Shown piece after piece: positions 10,720 through 23,904 of a stretch of DNA of 64,000 nt. Origin of the DNA: Mytilisepta virgata (Eukaryota > Mollusca > Bivalvia > Mytilida > Mytilidae); NCBI GenBank assembly GCA_028015205.1, contig CM051514.1, positions 7,874,001-7,938,000 of the forward strand, written 5' to 3'. Numbering within the stretch: position 1 is the stretch's first letter; each line of letters opens with the position of its first letter. The notes under the pieces were generated by a model. The model was not told the DNA's origin. It worked only from the letters and a program-made list of their open reading frames with translations, and made no database searches. The position numbers were made by a program, and so were the translations under genes.

Positions 10720-11689
10720 TATCCACTTGAAATGATCTCAAATACGAAACAGACACATACAATTGTGGCGGAGTTTAAAAAGTTTAGCGATTACCCAACC
10801 TCCTTCATATGTGTGACATTAATTATAGGATACACACACAAAAAAGACATACAGTAATATGAGGCAGGTGTTACCTGATGAGCTCCCTCAGTTTTTTAAG
10901 AAGGGTATATCAGGAAATGTGTATCCATATTTCCCATGAAAAATTATTTAACAAAATATCTTAACAAAGACTTTGAACGGATCCATGGGCGAAAATACGT
11001 ACATTGTGGCGAACGGACCCTGATTCGTGTCTTAGCGCAAGACCGGAAGTTGGTTTCAACTTCCGATTGAATAAAAAAATAATCTTCTAAGTACAGTAGC
11101 CAAATCGACACTTCTACCATAATAGCTCCCTTCGGGGGCTTATAAACTGCAATTACCTCAATTATTTAAGTACTTGTAAGAAACAAGTAAGTATCAAGAT
11201 CTAAATTTTGCAGTTAATGAGTGCGCACTCTAAAGATCAAAGATAATAAAAAAATGACTTATATGCGTAAAATATAAATATTTTTTAACCTTTATTAAAG
11301 TGCAAAATAACTTGATAAGTACAGTGAAAATTAACATGATAAATAGACAAACAGAAGTCTTGTAAAAACTGAAAACTAAATCATAACATCGATCGGATGA
11401 ATGGATGGATGAATTATTGTCTAACATCCAGGGGCAGTTATTCAACGCTTATCGTACTTCCCTGCGTCTATAATGTATATCACCTTGTACAGCCGCTCTC
11501 TAATCTCCGTATTTTAAAGAAGTTATCATCGACAGCAGAACTTATTAGCGACGTCACAATATGAGAGCAGGACTTATTAGCGACGTCACAATGTGAGAGC
11601 AGAAGTTATCAAGCTTACCTCCAGGAAGACAACAAAGCGTAAAAGATGGATTAGATAGGCGAATAAAATGTACAGAATTTGTACGATAA
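10720..11689. other. Intergenic DNA, no gene recognised
   Basis: AT-rich sequence with a short duplicated segment near 11525-11605 (TTATTAGCGACGTCACAAT twice) and a small palindrome at about 11042-11068 (GGAAGTTGG-TTT-CAACTTCC). No coding segment of known family. Confidence 0.4.
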
Positions 11690-11862
11690 ACAGATTATCG
11701 GACTTTCTGCGTAAAGATATTGTAAAATATCAGCCGCTCGACACAATATGGATGTTTTAGGCTCGTTCGCTGTGCTCACTCACCAAATAGCTTCGTATTG
11801 TGGCTCGCGGCCGATATTTTACGATATCAATGTGCAGAAAAACTCTATAATCTATACTTATC
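11690..11862. mobile_element. Palindromic MITE, copy 1
   Basis: Imperfect inverted arms of about 60 bp share AGATTAT, TTTCTGC and GATAT-GTAAAATATC next to CCGC. The loop carries GCTCGTTCGC and CTCACTCACC. The element at 12647-12775 has the same inner motif (GATATCGTAAAATATCA) and a similar loop, so both are probably one family. Confidence 0.65.
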
Positions 11863-12646
11863 ATCCTTCCCTGTGATTCTATCAGCTTGTTGAGCAGCTC
11901 CGAAAAATTCGTATCAACAGTCAGCAGGACTAATCAACAAATTCTCCCAACGCTTGGCAGCTTAGAACTTATTAAATTGCTTTCAAAATTGGAAAATATT
12001 AATAAATATATCTATATTTGGTGTTCATTTTTTATATTATGGTGTTTTATGTAAATGAATGATGAAGAAATTTCTAGAAGTGACATCAACAAAATGTGTC
12101 TTTCCTCGATGCTGATTATGTCTGCTGGGACTTCTTTTCGCTCTTTCCATTGCATTTCATTATTTGCGATTAAATCAAATATTTAAACGTACGCTTTATT
12201 TTTATATGTCCATATTTTCGCCTGAATTAATACAAAAACGACTGAATGTTGTTTAAATATGTCGTCTCCTTGGTTAAATTTGAGTGATTATTTTACGTTG
12301 CGCATATTTTAGTCAGAAATTGTTTCGCTAATGGAGACGGACTATAACGTCAACGAGGTTGCAAATTTGAACGCGAATGCTTTAGTTTCCCGGGAAATCA
12401 TGAACAAAGATTTCCAGACTGATTTTGTTTTTTTAAAACATGAAAATACACCTTAATGTCAGTCTTTATATGTTTATACGATATCCTACATGAACGTTCA
12501 GGGAATATATACTTATTGGTATGGTAAACACGCAACGGAAAATTTGTCGTTGCGATGAATAATCCATACTTTTCCCGCGAAAATTTGGGAGAATTCAGAA
12601 CGTTTACAAATATTTACGTTTCAGATAAGTAATTAAGATGATAAAA

Positions 12647-12775
12647 ATATTATCTGCATTTTGACAGCTAGATATCGTAAAATATCACCCCGATACGCTC
12701 ACTCGTCCCAAGCTTCATATTCTGGCTCACGGGATGATATTTCACGATATCTAGCTGTCAAAATGCAGATAATAT
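12647..12775. mobile_element. Palindromic MITE, copy 2 (129 bp)
   Basis: Arms of about 48 bp run from ATATTATCTGCATTTTGACA on the left to the matching complement ending at 12775. They are nearly perfect, with GCTAGATATCGTAAAATATC inside. The single-stranded centre holds ACGCTCACTCG. It is related to 11690-11862. Confidence 0.82.
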
Positions 12776-12789
12776 ATACACATCAGGAT

Positions 12790-13060
12790 GTTGATATGAT
12801 ATGAATATGAACCCAGCTTTGTACTAGATCGATACGCTGAACCGGATTTTTAACTTGCTACATGTAGCTCACGAGGACACATTATACTGACATTAGCCGA
12901 CCAGTCCTTTGGTCCTACTCCTAGATGCCGCGTGCTTGGCGGAGAAGCAGCAAATGCCAGTTTTAATGTCTTTGGTTTGACCCGGCCGGAGATTGACCCC
13001 ACAACATTCGGCACTCTAGCCAAGCACGCTACCAATAGACCATTGAGGCGGTTTGACATC
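12790..13060 (-). mobile_element. tRNA-derived SINE, minus strand
   Basis: On the minus strand the element begins CCGCCTCAATGGTCTATTGG, a polymerase III A-box region (TGGTCTATTGGTAGCG), followed by a B-box-like GGGGTCAATCTCC. The body contains GGGTCAAACCAAAG and GCCAAGCACGCGGC, and the 3' end reads TAGTACAAAGCTGGG, then TCATA-rich simple repeats. I recognise this arrangement as a common molluscan SINE layout. It differs from the SINEs at 38026 and 44433. Confidence 0.75.
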
Positions 13061-13079
13061 AATCGGACTCAATAAAATT

Positions 13080-16020
13080 ACAATAAATAGCTTTATGGTG
13101 TTAATCGGGTTAAAAAATCAATTTTTACCAAACAAAGTAATATTCAAACATTTAACAGTGATATAATATATTGCCCTTTTCCAATGACTTTTTACTAGAT
13201 ACATCATTAAATTTTACGACCTTGTTTACAATATTAGCATAAAAATTTGGGTGTGAAATGCTGTTTGAAATAAAGTTTCTGCATCTTCTAGCCATTATCT
13301 GACACTTAAATTTGTTCTGTTCTATTAAATATTGCGTGGAGTGCGTGGGGAAAGTTTTTAAAATTGATAATATAAAACTTGGCCGAAAACATATCCATGG
13401 TCTTTTAGGATTTTATTGCGTTGAGGCCTAGAGCTATTCTTTCACTTCAGTATATGTCCAAAAATTATGTGTTCTTTTGTGGTTATCTGTTAATCTTGTT
13501 CTCACTTCACAAATATTCATAGAACGACGTTAAGTCATAAGTTTGATCTGATTTACGTGCTTTTGTTCTATTGATTCCATGGAACCAGTTTCGATCGTAA
13601 TCGTGCTAACGTTTGTAAAACTGGGACTAGAAGTCGCATATTCTTGAATCAACTAATCAGTGTGATTATTGGATGACACAATTTACAGATTAAAACCTTA
13701 AACACGCTGTATCATCACTGATAATGGCTGAACAAATATATGATGAACCTTTTTTTGTCACATTTAACATGAATATTTCATATCCACCACAAACTTACAA
13801 AAGAAACTGAAATTATATTTTTTAACATTAGTACCCAGTTAATCTGACATCAACGTCAGACGGCTTATTTACAAGTCGTTTAATTTTGGCAATATAAAAA
13901 AAAATGACAATATCAAGATAATGTGTTGAAATTTTCATTTGATAAATTTTCACTTTTTATGAAAAAATATTTTAATGTTCAGTATCATTACTTACAATAA
14001 GGTTATTTTGAACATTTCTCTTGTGTTTCTTCAAACACGTACTTCTGTTTGTTTTGAATGTGTGTTCTGGAAACGAACGGACGTATTCATAGGATATCAT
14101 ATTCTAAATGCCCCAAATTAGTATTTTTAATTAATCTATCCGACAAAAACCTTGTAAATTAAATTAAAATGGAAGTCCATACTGCTATCATTACGTTTTT
14201 ATTAACGACAGACGTTCAAGATCTAAAGATCTTACAATGCATCGCTAAAGAAATGAAAATCGTTGGAGGAATGGTATTTTCATGTACACAAGAAACCTGG
14301 ACAAGACTTTGATAGCCGAACGTGGTATTTTCAATCAAGTTCTATCCAAGATTAATTCAGTACCACAGAGACCTTTCTTAATTTCTTATAAAACAGTTAT
14401 CGCCTATCATCCTCATAGATTGTACATATCATATATAGAAAACGAGATGAACTTTTATCGAATAATTCCTTTGTGCCTCTTTGCAAAAGAAAAATGATAA
14501 TTGTTTTTTCTGAATGCCAGAAAACTTGATATCAATATCAACAAGGGGTTAAACTTCTTGGAAAAAAAAGGATTTTTCAAATTTCTTCAAGTGGTTTGTG
14601 ACCAAATATAGCAAATACTGAGAGGTATCAATTTCTCTATCCAGAGATTTGTCATTTTATAGACAATCCTCTCTACAGTCATTTAGGTCACAATTAAAAC
14701 ATATTTCTGTTTCATTTACAAATATTCAGTGATACCAAGCGTTATGCCTTCTTAATTAAGTATATTCTGTCAAATTATGACTTGTAAACAGTTTTGAAAG
14801 CTTACACAAAAACACAAGACGCCGTGTAATCAGATTCCATTGTAAAAATTATAAAAAATGTAAAGATCAGACCTATGTACTATATTTCCTTTAAATTAAC
14901 ATTTTTGTAGCATTAAAGGAGTAGAGCCACTAAGTGGTGTTTTCGGCCCTGTCTCAAAAACTTAGACTTTTTGATGTTTTTTCTGGTAAAAAGATTATTT
15001 TGGAAAATGCAAATTTTTATTGTCTATCAAATTATTTTTATGATTTTGAGGGAAAAATATGAAAATAACAATGAAAATGCAGATTTCTGGACATGTTTTA
15101 TAACGTTTCTTACGTTTATAGTACAAATAAAATAAGTTTCTGGGAATTTGAATAGGGACAAACATTTTACCTACAAATCTTATTTGACTTTCCTAATACA
15201 ATCATTGGTGTACAGTTCTAGTTTTATACCCACTTTAGCTGCCTTTCCCGTTCGCCTGTTCGTCAGATATGATGTGTACGCATATTACATGTATACTGAT
15301 TTCATGGCTTATTACTTGTATACCGATTTCATGCTTGATTTATCTTACAGCTTTTTTCATGTTGGTTGTTCAAATAGTTTATGTACGTAAGTAGCCATGT
15401 GTCTTTTGGTGGATCTTCTTCATATGGTACACAATGTACGTACGCACGCACAGATTATACCCGATCATGATTCGAGAGGGCTATAGTACATTCAACAGAA
15501 AAATAACTATTGTCACTTTGCCTGCAATAAGTACTTTTTTATTACCTCCCATGCTATGTAATTTTACGAACCCATATTCAAGGGGGATGTAATTTTCCTT
15601 TAATTAATACAATTAATGTTAATTAAACATTAATTCTGATATGTTCATGTATTTATCAAAAATATTATTCCCCTTGAAAATATTTGCAAATAAAAGACAT
15701 TATTATGTTTTTCTAGTCTGTTTTTTCTAGTAATCAGTTCGCCTAATCGGTCGTCTGCTTCTAAGAAAAATGCGACACAAAAGTAAGATGTTTATGTACA
15801 TATAATTTTGATGGCAAGTACACGCCTATATAGAACTAGTAAATTAGGGATCGTGCACATAATCAATACATCCGTAACTTTAATTATCGGGAATTGTTTA
15901 AAAAATGATGGAATGTTAAAATGTAATAGGATATTGTTGTAATAGAATTATAGAATTCTAAAAACTTTCAAGGAGACTTAATTTATGGCACACGGAGGTA
16001 TAAATTTCTAGTTTTAGGTA
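13080..16020. other. Long intergenic stretch, no gene recognised
   Basis: AT-rich sequence with short open frames of at most about 80 codons and no family resemblance. Around 14910-15130 it resembles low-complexity dispersed repeat DNA beginning GTAGCATTAAAGGAGTAG. No tandem array or terminal inverted repeat was seen. Confidence 0.4.
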
Positions 16021-16022
16021 GA

Positions 16023-16835
16023 GAAGAGGCTTATTTAGTGAAGGATCACTCTGATTCTGACCATAAGTATTCTGACGATTAAATTACAAACATGTTAGAT
16101 TTTCTCATAGACAATATATTTGTAGAATTTGGCGGTCGGATTTTTTCAATAAACAATCGGCATTCCAATGGGAACCAACTGTGCTCCTCTCCTTGCAGAT
16201 CTGTTTCTGTACTCATATGAAGTGGACTTCATTCAAGCGCTACTACGTGAAAACAAAAAGAAACTAGCCTTTTGCTTATATAAATGACGTGTTTTCTTTA
16301 AATAACGACAAATTCCAAGATATTCCAATATACCAGCATCGCCAGCATGATATTCAAGGGCATGCGTGAGTTATCATGACTTTCCACAAAGAGTGGTACT
16401 GCTGTCACAAAAGCTTCTTAATCAGGGCTTTATTGGGGATAAGTTGAAGTCATCACTTAGAAAATTTTACGGAATTGATTGACCGTTACAGTGTTCCAAT
16501 AGCTAAGACGATCTTGGACCTGTTCCCACTGTCGTAACATTTCATATACCGTCATCGATTTGTTATTACCACCGGATTGACTTTGTTGAACATCACGACG
16601 GAACAGTAATTGTTATCCTTCCGGAGGACTTGAGTTCACTCATGGTTTTTATAGGAGGTCGTGTTGTTCATTGTTTTTAAATTTTCAGTGTTGTTTAATG
16701 TGCTTGTGGTTGTTCATATGTGTTCCTGGGTTTTGTCTATCTAATGGATTGCGTTTTTTTTTTTTTTTTTTGGTTTGCTCCTTGGGTATATTTGTCCTTT
16801 TTATACTTGAATGTGGGGTAATAAGTTTAAAAGTC
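16023..16835 (+). pseudogene. Penelope-like reverse transcriptase fragment and 3' tail
   Basis: Broken RT reading frame. Segments in order: AYLVKDHSDSDHKYSDD (in-frame stop), MLDFLIDNIFVEFGGRIF, then after a frameshift the RT palm motif IGIPMGTNCAPLLADLFL, then LLRENKKKLA, then YINDVFSLNN where an active enzyme has YIDD. About 100 codons are then missing before SQKLLNQGFIGDKLKSSLR and KFYG. The 3' tail (16530-16835) matches 3428-3700 in reverse orientation. The Asp-to-Asn change in the catalytic pair, frameshifts and deletion show a dead copy. The family call (Penelope-like) is from memory of the GIPMGTNCAPLLADL palm motif; other retroelement classes are not excluded. Confidence 0.75.
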
Positions 16836-16839
16836 GTGA

Positions 16840-18836
16840 AATCCTGTCAACTAAACAAACTGCTCACAATTTTTCATCTTACTGACGCGAGTCTTTAAAC
16901 GATTTACATCGGAACAAAAATACAGTAATTGTACCAGAGTGTAACTGAGCTAAGTCACATTGTTTATTTTTAAAGTGAATACTGTAATACAAATATACAA
17001 ATATAAGTATTGTCTTCTATCTGTACATTTCCCGTTGACTTTCTGTATTCGACTCCATAATTACGCAAGTCAGGATGAAAAGCGAGAATCGAATATTAGG
17101 TTTTCATAGTACATGTATTTCTATAAGCCGCCACGCGTCGCCAGCGTCTCTTTTCTGAAGTACTTTTCTAAGAATAAAATCTTTAATTTGAAGTAAAATA
17201 AAAAAAAAAAAAATGATGGTCGAGGCCTAGCGTCTCAAATGTCAAAATGCAAAGGAAATATTGACAAAATTGAATGGAATGATACTTTTAACAACGTGTG
17301 CTCGTTCGTTCTTTGATACGAATTTAATTCCTTCTTGACAGTGTTAATTTTAGTGCATTGTACAATTTATATATGAAACATTTCATAAACAAGGCGAATT
17401 TGAAATTTACTGATTTACAGGGCCGATTTTGATGTTCGTTCTTTATAATTATTAATGATATATCACCCTCAAATCGAAACACTAGCAGCTGAGCTTGGGA
17501 TACCTAAAATAATTATAAAAATACATACATATACACTGTATACTATTAAATACGTACATCTGGGTGGATTATAGAAAACATAACAGGAAAATGCTCCAAA
17601 CATTTACATAAATAGTTAAAATAAAACTAATAAAAATCAATGAAACACATACCAATGACCTACACCCATTACATGGTTTTATACAAACTCAAAAAGAGGC
17701 GAAATACAATCACAAATACAAAGCATATAAAAAATTACACTTTCTTAAAATACAAGTTAATTATTTGCCAGTTGCTTTTTACTTAAACTTCAAATGCTGT
17801 AATTTATCTCATATGTGTAGTGAATATTCATAATAAAAGAGAGTATCAATATATCAAATTCTTCTAGTAGTATTTCGAGTGTTTAGAAATCATGATCTGG
17901 GAACGTGCATGTTGTGATCATGGTTTGTTCCTTTCTTACTTCCCCTGCTGGTGGTGGACGTAAAGCACCAGCTAAATTGATAGATATTTTGATGATAGCA
18001 CGAAAATGATACTTTAAATTTACGGTTACTAAAATGTTCAATGTGTGATATCTGTTCATGTTGTGATCTCTTGATGTTTGATTGGTTATTTACATGTGAT
18101 TTTGTGCTTTCTTATCACTTCACTCCATGTCCGTTTTTTCACGCAAATGTTGCGATAACTTAGTGGTATCTCTGTCATGCATAGCTCAGTAATCAGATAG
18201 TTGTGGCTTTACTTAGTCTGGTCAGTTTGGCATTTGAATCTGCTTTTCGACATTTAGGATTTAGGCCTTGAACATAACTGACAAGTCGTAATTGGACGAT
18301 ATTAGCACTGCTTGTGTATTAAGATTGGTATCATATACTATAGTTTCTATATCTACCTTCATTGCAAATTGTTGAATCAGTTATTTGTAGAAAATAAAAT
18401 GACAAGAACCACTGTATTTGTTTTGTAAACGTGATGAAAACAGCTTTTGAAGTGCCAAGAATAATAAGTTCGCACAATGACGGATAATAATAATTTTTTT
18501 CCGTCATGAGGTAAATGACATTTCAAGTATCAGAACAGCACAAGACGACTCACGTATTGTTACATAAAGATGCATCACTAGAGATATTGTCTTGTAAGCG
18601 ATGACATAGCATTAGATTACCAGATAGGATACATTTTGTAATTGAAATTCAGCGACAAGGAAGAAGACATGAAAAAAATATGGAATCCTAATAAAATACA
18701 GATGTTAAGTTAAAGAATGAGTGAGTCAAGTTTTCAGAAGGGATTTTCATAGCCATTTCCATTTACCTAAAAATTCTGTTGAAAAGTACAACGTTGATTT
18801 TAGACGTCAAAACAACAGTTGGAATTAAATTATAAG
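16840..18836. other. Intergenic DNA with one small retroelement scrap
   Basis: No gene recognised. About 17470-17510 carries ATCGAAACACTAGCAGCTGA followed by GCTTGGGATACC, matching the 5' portion of the ribozyme-bearing unit at 25064-25383 (CTAGCAACTGAGCTGGGGAT). The rest is unremarkable AT-rich sequence. Confidence 0.4.
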
Positions 18837-18986
18837 GATTGACTGTAATTTTGTTTTCAGTCTATTCGAAATAACCTCAATCCACATCGTGCACACTTTC
18901 ATATAAACTGCTACGCGGGTTATTTAGTGTGCACTACGTGATTGAGGTTATTTTTTCATAGACTGAAAACAAAATTACAGTCAATC
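18837..18986. mobile_element. 150-bp fold-back MITE
   Basis: Inverted arms of about 60 bp: GATTGACTGTAATTTTGTTT, TCAGTCTAT, AATAACCTCAATC and GTGCACACT on the left, each mirrored on the right. The loop is about 30 bp. Target duplication not resolved. Confidence 0.78.
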
Positions 18987-19275
18987 GTTAAATAAAGAAA
19001 AATTATCATATTCCTGTAAAATTTTCATGTTTAAATAGGTATATCGATTGCATATTTGAAATGGTACAGTGTGCAAACCATGATGTTACGCATTAATGAA
19101 GAATTCACTTGATTTGAACAGGTAAAATGAGCAGAATGAGCATTGTTTTCAGTATAAAGAAAACTGAATTGTTTAATGGACAATTTAAACAGAAAATAGC
19201 ATTCCACATAATAATAATTATTCTGTTTGTTGCGTACAGTATGCAAAAAATCCAACCTCATTTTCGTCACCTCGG

Positions 19276-19580
19276 CTACTTTTCACGCTGAGTTTCTATT
19301 CTATACACAACATTTATACAATGTCGGCAAAAGAATATCGAAGAAACAAAACAGTGGGAAAGGTCCGTGAATTCGAAACCCGAAGAAAAGATAAAGTCAC
19401 GAGAATAGAACATAATAAAACAAATGCCACATGGAGGTATATGTATAACTAAAAGAATAAACAAAAAACTAAATAAACTAAATAAAAAAAAGAACAAAAC
19501 AACACAGAAACTAAATTACTAGCAATGTGAACTGCCACTCAAAGTGACATCAGGTGCTCCATAAGGGTAAGCATGTCAGA
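19276..19580 (-). mobile_element. Retroelement 3' tail remnant
   Basis: Read on the minus strand, this carries the same 3' tail motifs as 3428-3700 and 16530-16835 (CTTACCCTTATGGAGCACCT; an AAAAA- and TTTGTT-rich run), more diverged. No RT coding remains. Confidence 0.5.
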
Positions 19581-19584
19581 GTGA

Positions 19585-20375
19585 ACTGTGTGCAGTGGAA
19601 ATCGTTTGTCATCAATTATGAATATTTTTGCTGGTTTTGTTTTGATTCAACTTACAACGTTAGTTGAAGCAAACTAAGCAGAGAAGATTGTTGGAAGTTT
19701 TTATAGTTGGTCACCCTAAGGCCTTGAGTACGACAGGGTAAAGATTTTTCTATAATCCTTGTGTGTTATTGTAATGTAGCTTAGTACGACGGAAGAAGCG
19801 TTATATTGACTTGTTTAATAATAATAATATTTTATTGCGATAAAACATATAAAACTAATGTCTGTGACAAGCATGATACAAACAAACAGTACAGTTAGTG
19901 CAAGTTTATATATATACAAAAAGTTATAATCATAAAAGTACATGATTAGATTAACAGCCAGTAATGAAAGAAATTGACGACAACGAAGTGAACGTAACTT
20001 TTGAAAAAAATTCAATGCCATAAAAATAAAATCGAAATGCAAAGAATAGAATAATTTTGTTACAAACATTCATTGGCCATTTCTGGCATACATTACATTC
20101 AATAAATAAATAAATAAATAAATAAATATATAAATAAATTCTGATTTACATATATCTGACATGAATTAAATCAATAATATACAATATAAAACATGCAAGC
20201 TACGTACGCATGTGCAAAGAATAAGACCCACGAGTTGAGACAGATTTGTAATGTGCTAGGCAACAGTCTGCAGGAAGAAATGGCACCCAATCCATATCCG
20301 ATTTCGTTGCTCTTATTCTAAAAAAGCCCCATATTTGACGGAGAATTATTAAATCCCATTTTTTAATCATTTGTT
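19585..20375. other. Intergenic DNA, simple repeats only
   Basis: No gene seen. A (TAAA)n stretch at about 20100-20140 and short AT-rich runs are the only features. Confidence 0.4.
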
Positions 20376-20376
20376 T

Positions 20377-20460
20377 GACCTGGTTGGAATTTAAACCATG
20401 ATCTCTGCACTAAAGACGAGTACGCTAACCACCAGACCACAGAGGCTGCCATGATGTCAC
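20377..20460 (-). other. tRNA-like relic (SINE head)
   Basis: The minus strand reads TGGTCTGGTGGTTAGCGTAC, a good A box, then 20-odd bases later ATGGTTTAAATTCC, a degraded B box. The stems do not close as a functional tRNA, so I read it as the decayed head of a tRNA-derived SINE. Confidence 0.5.
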
Positions 20461-20547
20461 CGAGAAATTACCGTATAAACGTACAAATGGGATCCTAAAA
20501 ATGCTAAAAGTAGCGAAGATATCTGGCATTGGTAAATTATTACATAT

Positions 20548-21220
20548 AGATTCTCCTTCAGGTACGAGTGAGTTATGGAATTTCTCCAACCGAGATAGTT
20601 AAATTTTCAACACGCGAGATTTTATAGCGTGTTAAAATCTAAAATTTAGCTATTGAGGGTGGAGAAATTCCATAACTCACGAGTAAATTGAAGGAGAATC
20701 TGTTTCTCCTATGATTTTCGATAAAAACCTCAAGAAAATGTCGTTGCTATGTAGTTTAATTACGTAGACGTCATTTCGGGACTTTTCTAGTTTATCGTTC
20801 CAATAACTGTAGAAAAAAGGGCGGTAATTCCCACGTAGAAATTTAATCACCGGGAAGCGGTTAAAGATATTATGTATTTTTATCCCACCGATTAAACACG
20901 TCAAGAATAGGAGAAATATAGATAGGCTCGCGTGTTGAAAATCGAAAATTTAACTATCTCGGGTGGAGAAATTCCATAACTCACGAGTAAATTGAAGGAG
21001 AATCTGTTTCTCCTATGATTTTCGACAAAAACCTCAAGAAAATGTCGTTGCTATGTAGTTTGTTTACATAGACGTCATTTCGGGACTTCTCTAGTTTATC
21101 GTTCAAATAACTGTAGGAAAAAGGGCGGTAATTCCCACGTAGAAATTTAATCACCGGGAAGTGGTTAAAGATATTATGTATTTTTATCCCACCGATTAAA
21201 CACGTCAAGAATAGGAGAAA
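20548..21220. mobile_element. Fold-back element with 304-bp tandem duplication
   Basis: Starts AGATTCTCCTTCAGG. Positions 20548-20701 form a hairpin as in 9005-9167. A body bounded by TTTCTCCTAT and ATAGGAGAAA then occurs twice, at about 20700-20915 and 21004-21220, offset 304 bp. Each copy contains GGTTAAAGATATTATG, the unoccupied counterpart of the Helitron insertion point at 9336/9337. Both copies hold a 75-codon minus-strand open frame (20677-20904 and 20981-21208), which I regard as chance. Confidence 0.8.
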
Positions 21221-21224
21221 ATCG

Positions 21225-23265
21225 ATTAATGCTTAATGACGACTTTAAAATGTCCGCAATGATGATATTTTACAATATAATCCTTAGGACAACATTTCCA
21301 TACCTTATACACTTTTTGTACATAAAGTTATCTAATCCAATGGTAGGAAAATAGATTGATAAAAAAAATTTGTTTTCTTTAATATGCTTAAGGTTAATTA
21401 GCATATCTACATATTGTGTAGCAAGGATTAATTGCGTATTCTTTTCAAATTCAAGCTGATTGTATCAATTTATATGCAATGTATTAGACAACGTAGACGA
21501 ATTTATTCAATAAGACTTACAGTTACAGCAGGTTATTGATTAATTAGATTTAAAATTAAACTTTTATTTACCAGTTTTAGCGTCTTAAAAGTACTATAAA
21601 CCAGAAATCTGCGTTTCAGTTTTTAATAAAAGAAAATATTCAAGGTAAATGTCGGCTAGTACATGTACCTATCTTTGATTTTTTTTTTTTTTTTTTTTTT
21701 ATAAAAGTCAAGATTGAGATCTATTTTCGCTAAATATTTTATATGTTTTTTTAATAAGATTTCAGCCATTGGCACAGTTACATGTACTTACGTAAGTAAT
21801 TACCGCTTCGAACAAACTCTTCGAAAATATTAAAAATGGAAACAAAATGATTCCAAACTTAATAAAACAGAAAGTCGAGTAATTAATTCTAATTCTAAAT
21901 GCATTAATTAATGTCCGGATTCTGTCTTTTGGGTGGCGTTCATTGATTGATGGGCATGTCCTTAAAGTATATATATAAAAAAATACGTACATTTAAATTG
22001 TTGGTAATTGAAAATTTGAGTACTGTTAATATGGAAATTATTGCGGCTATTTTGACAGACCATTAGATCTTATAATTTTAAAAGATACATTTGTACATTA
22101 GTTAAGACTTACCACACTACATATGTTACCTTAATCATTTCTATGAAGAGTGGAGAGTTGTAGAAATCAGGAAGGAAAAATGAGGGTTGTGAATGAACTT
22201 TTTTTATTTTTCGACATTTTGGAACCTTAACAACTTCACTTTTCATTTTACAAAAGACTTCAGAAGAAAGATGTAGGTACTTGACGATGAGAAAACAAGG
22301 AGTTATAAGTCAAATGGGTGTACAACTTATTCTCATGTCACAAGAGGTTGTGATATGATTGCTAGTTTAAAAACATAGGTAGAAAATCGCTTTATTAAAT
22401 CAAAACCATCGACACTGTAAAAAAAACACCAACTTTCCAGAATTTTATTGAAAAAATTGTTTGTAGATATAAAACTACCACATGATTGCCATAAAATTAA
22501 GTTTTAAGTTTTATATATAAGTACAAAACTAAATATTATATGTACGTATAATCTTTCTGATTATTTGGTTTGTTTTTTCTAGAATCCTTTCTTTTGTAAA
22601 ACATTTTTTTCTGCCATGGCGGCCTTTCTCACTTCCTATCAATTTCTCTGAATTTCTTCTGTCTACAATGAGAGAAAAGTTACCATTTACACAGAAAGAT
22701 GTATGATAAGAGAATTCCACCGGAAGTTTCCCTCATCAATCCGAATTATCACATTTGTATTGTCAGACTCCACGCATTCCGCGGCTCTGACAGAAAAAAT
22801 GTGACTCCTCAGGTGGAATCCCCCTATCTTAAGTCTCTGTGTGAAAGATAGTTATAACTTCAACTCTTTTTCGTGTGGCAAGGTTATTTGTGTTATAGTT
22901 TTCGTGCTTCATAATTTTTCCCTTAATATACTAATGTTATACAGAATCTATAATAACAGATTGTTTTGCATGAATATGTTCTTAGATAATGGACAAACAA
23001 TTAACGTGGTAATTTTTGTCTCTAGTAATTGCTTTATAATGTGATGTTTGCGTGGATGCATATTTATTAACCACCTTAACCATTCTTCAAGTCCTGTAAA
23101 CATTATTATACTTACAACTGAAAGTCCTTGGCGTAAGCATGATTCCTTAAAAGTTTATTGTACCAACGATTGATTTGTAGTTCAAGCTTACGATAAATAA
23201 TGATATATAGATTAATTCAGCCAATAAAACTACTGAAAATTGCTAGAGAGACAGTTTATTCTTTG
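21225..23265. other. Intergenic DNA, no gene recognised
   Basis: AT-rich sequence with a poly-T run near 21679-21700. A short imperfect inverted pair near 22713-22820 (ATTCCACC and GGTGGAAT) flanks about 100 bp. Nothing coding is recognisable. Confidence 0.4.
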
Positions 23266-23269
23266 TTTA

Positions 23270-23901
23270 GGCCATTTATTTTTAATTAGTTGGTTTACGG
23301 ATCCGCCGACCCGATTTTGCCGATTTGAAGAAAAAAAAATAAAACTGAAAGTTTTTTTTATTATCGCCGACCCAAAAATAAAAATAAATTAAAATCCTTT
23401 TTGCATCAAAATTTCATAAAAGATTATATTTCAATTCGTCTAAAAATAGATTATCCATCAATAAAATACTTGTAAACATGACCCCCCCCCCCCAAAAAAA
23501 AATCTATTTATAGACGTTAGTTGATGCCAATTTCCGAAACAAGTTTTATGAAACGAATTTCTTAATAGAATCAATGCGGCTTTTAAGTTCGTTTTGTATG
23601 AATATTTTGATTCCGTAAGATATCGAATCCACTCATTTTAAGTTGTCGTAGTTGACGAGTAGGATCCCTTAAAAAGGGAACGGTCTACTGAACAACACCT
23701 TTCAAGATAGATGTTCTGACATTTGGGTTTCAAAAGAGAGAATTAACTGATCTTTTGCAACCTTTGTATATTTGGCTATATAACCAAGATTGTTGAAAAG
23801 TACATGATTTTCCCTCTTTTTTTTCTTTTTTTTTTCCCGACCGACCGACCTATTTTTTTTTTTTTTAAATCCGTAAACCAATTAATTAAAAATAAAAGGC
23901 C
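23270..23901. mobile_element. PIF/Harbinger-type MITE, copy 1 (632 bp)
   Basis: Terminal inverted repeats GGCCATTTATTTTTAATTAG ... TTTTTAATTGGCC-type ends: left GGCC-TTTATTTTTAATTAGT then TGGTTTACGGAT, right mirror ending AATAAAAGGCC. It is flanked by TTA on both sides (23267-23269 and 23902-23904). A 3-bp TWA target duplication is typical of PIF/Harbinger elements. The interior contains GGGAACGGTCTACTGAACAA and poly-A/T runs but no transposase. A second copy in opposite orientation is at 39499-40117. Confidence 0.82.
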
Positions 23902-23904
23902 TTA

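Noticed and set aside
20677..21208. Two near-identical 75-codon minus-strand frames as a duplicated small gene
   Set aside because: They lie in a 304-bp duplicated transposable element; several of the few differences change the residue, and the related copy at 9.1-9.3 kb has the frame destroyed.
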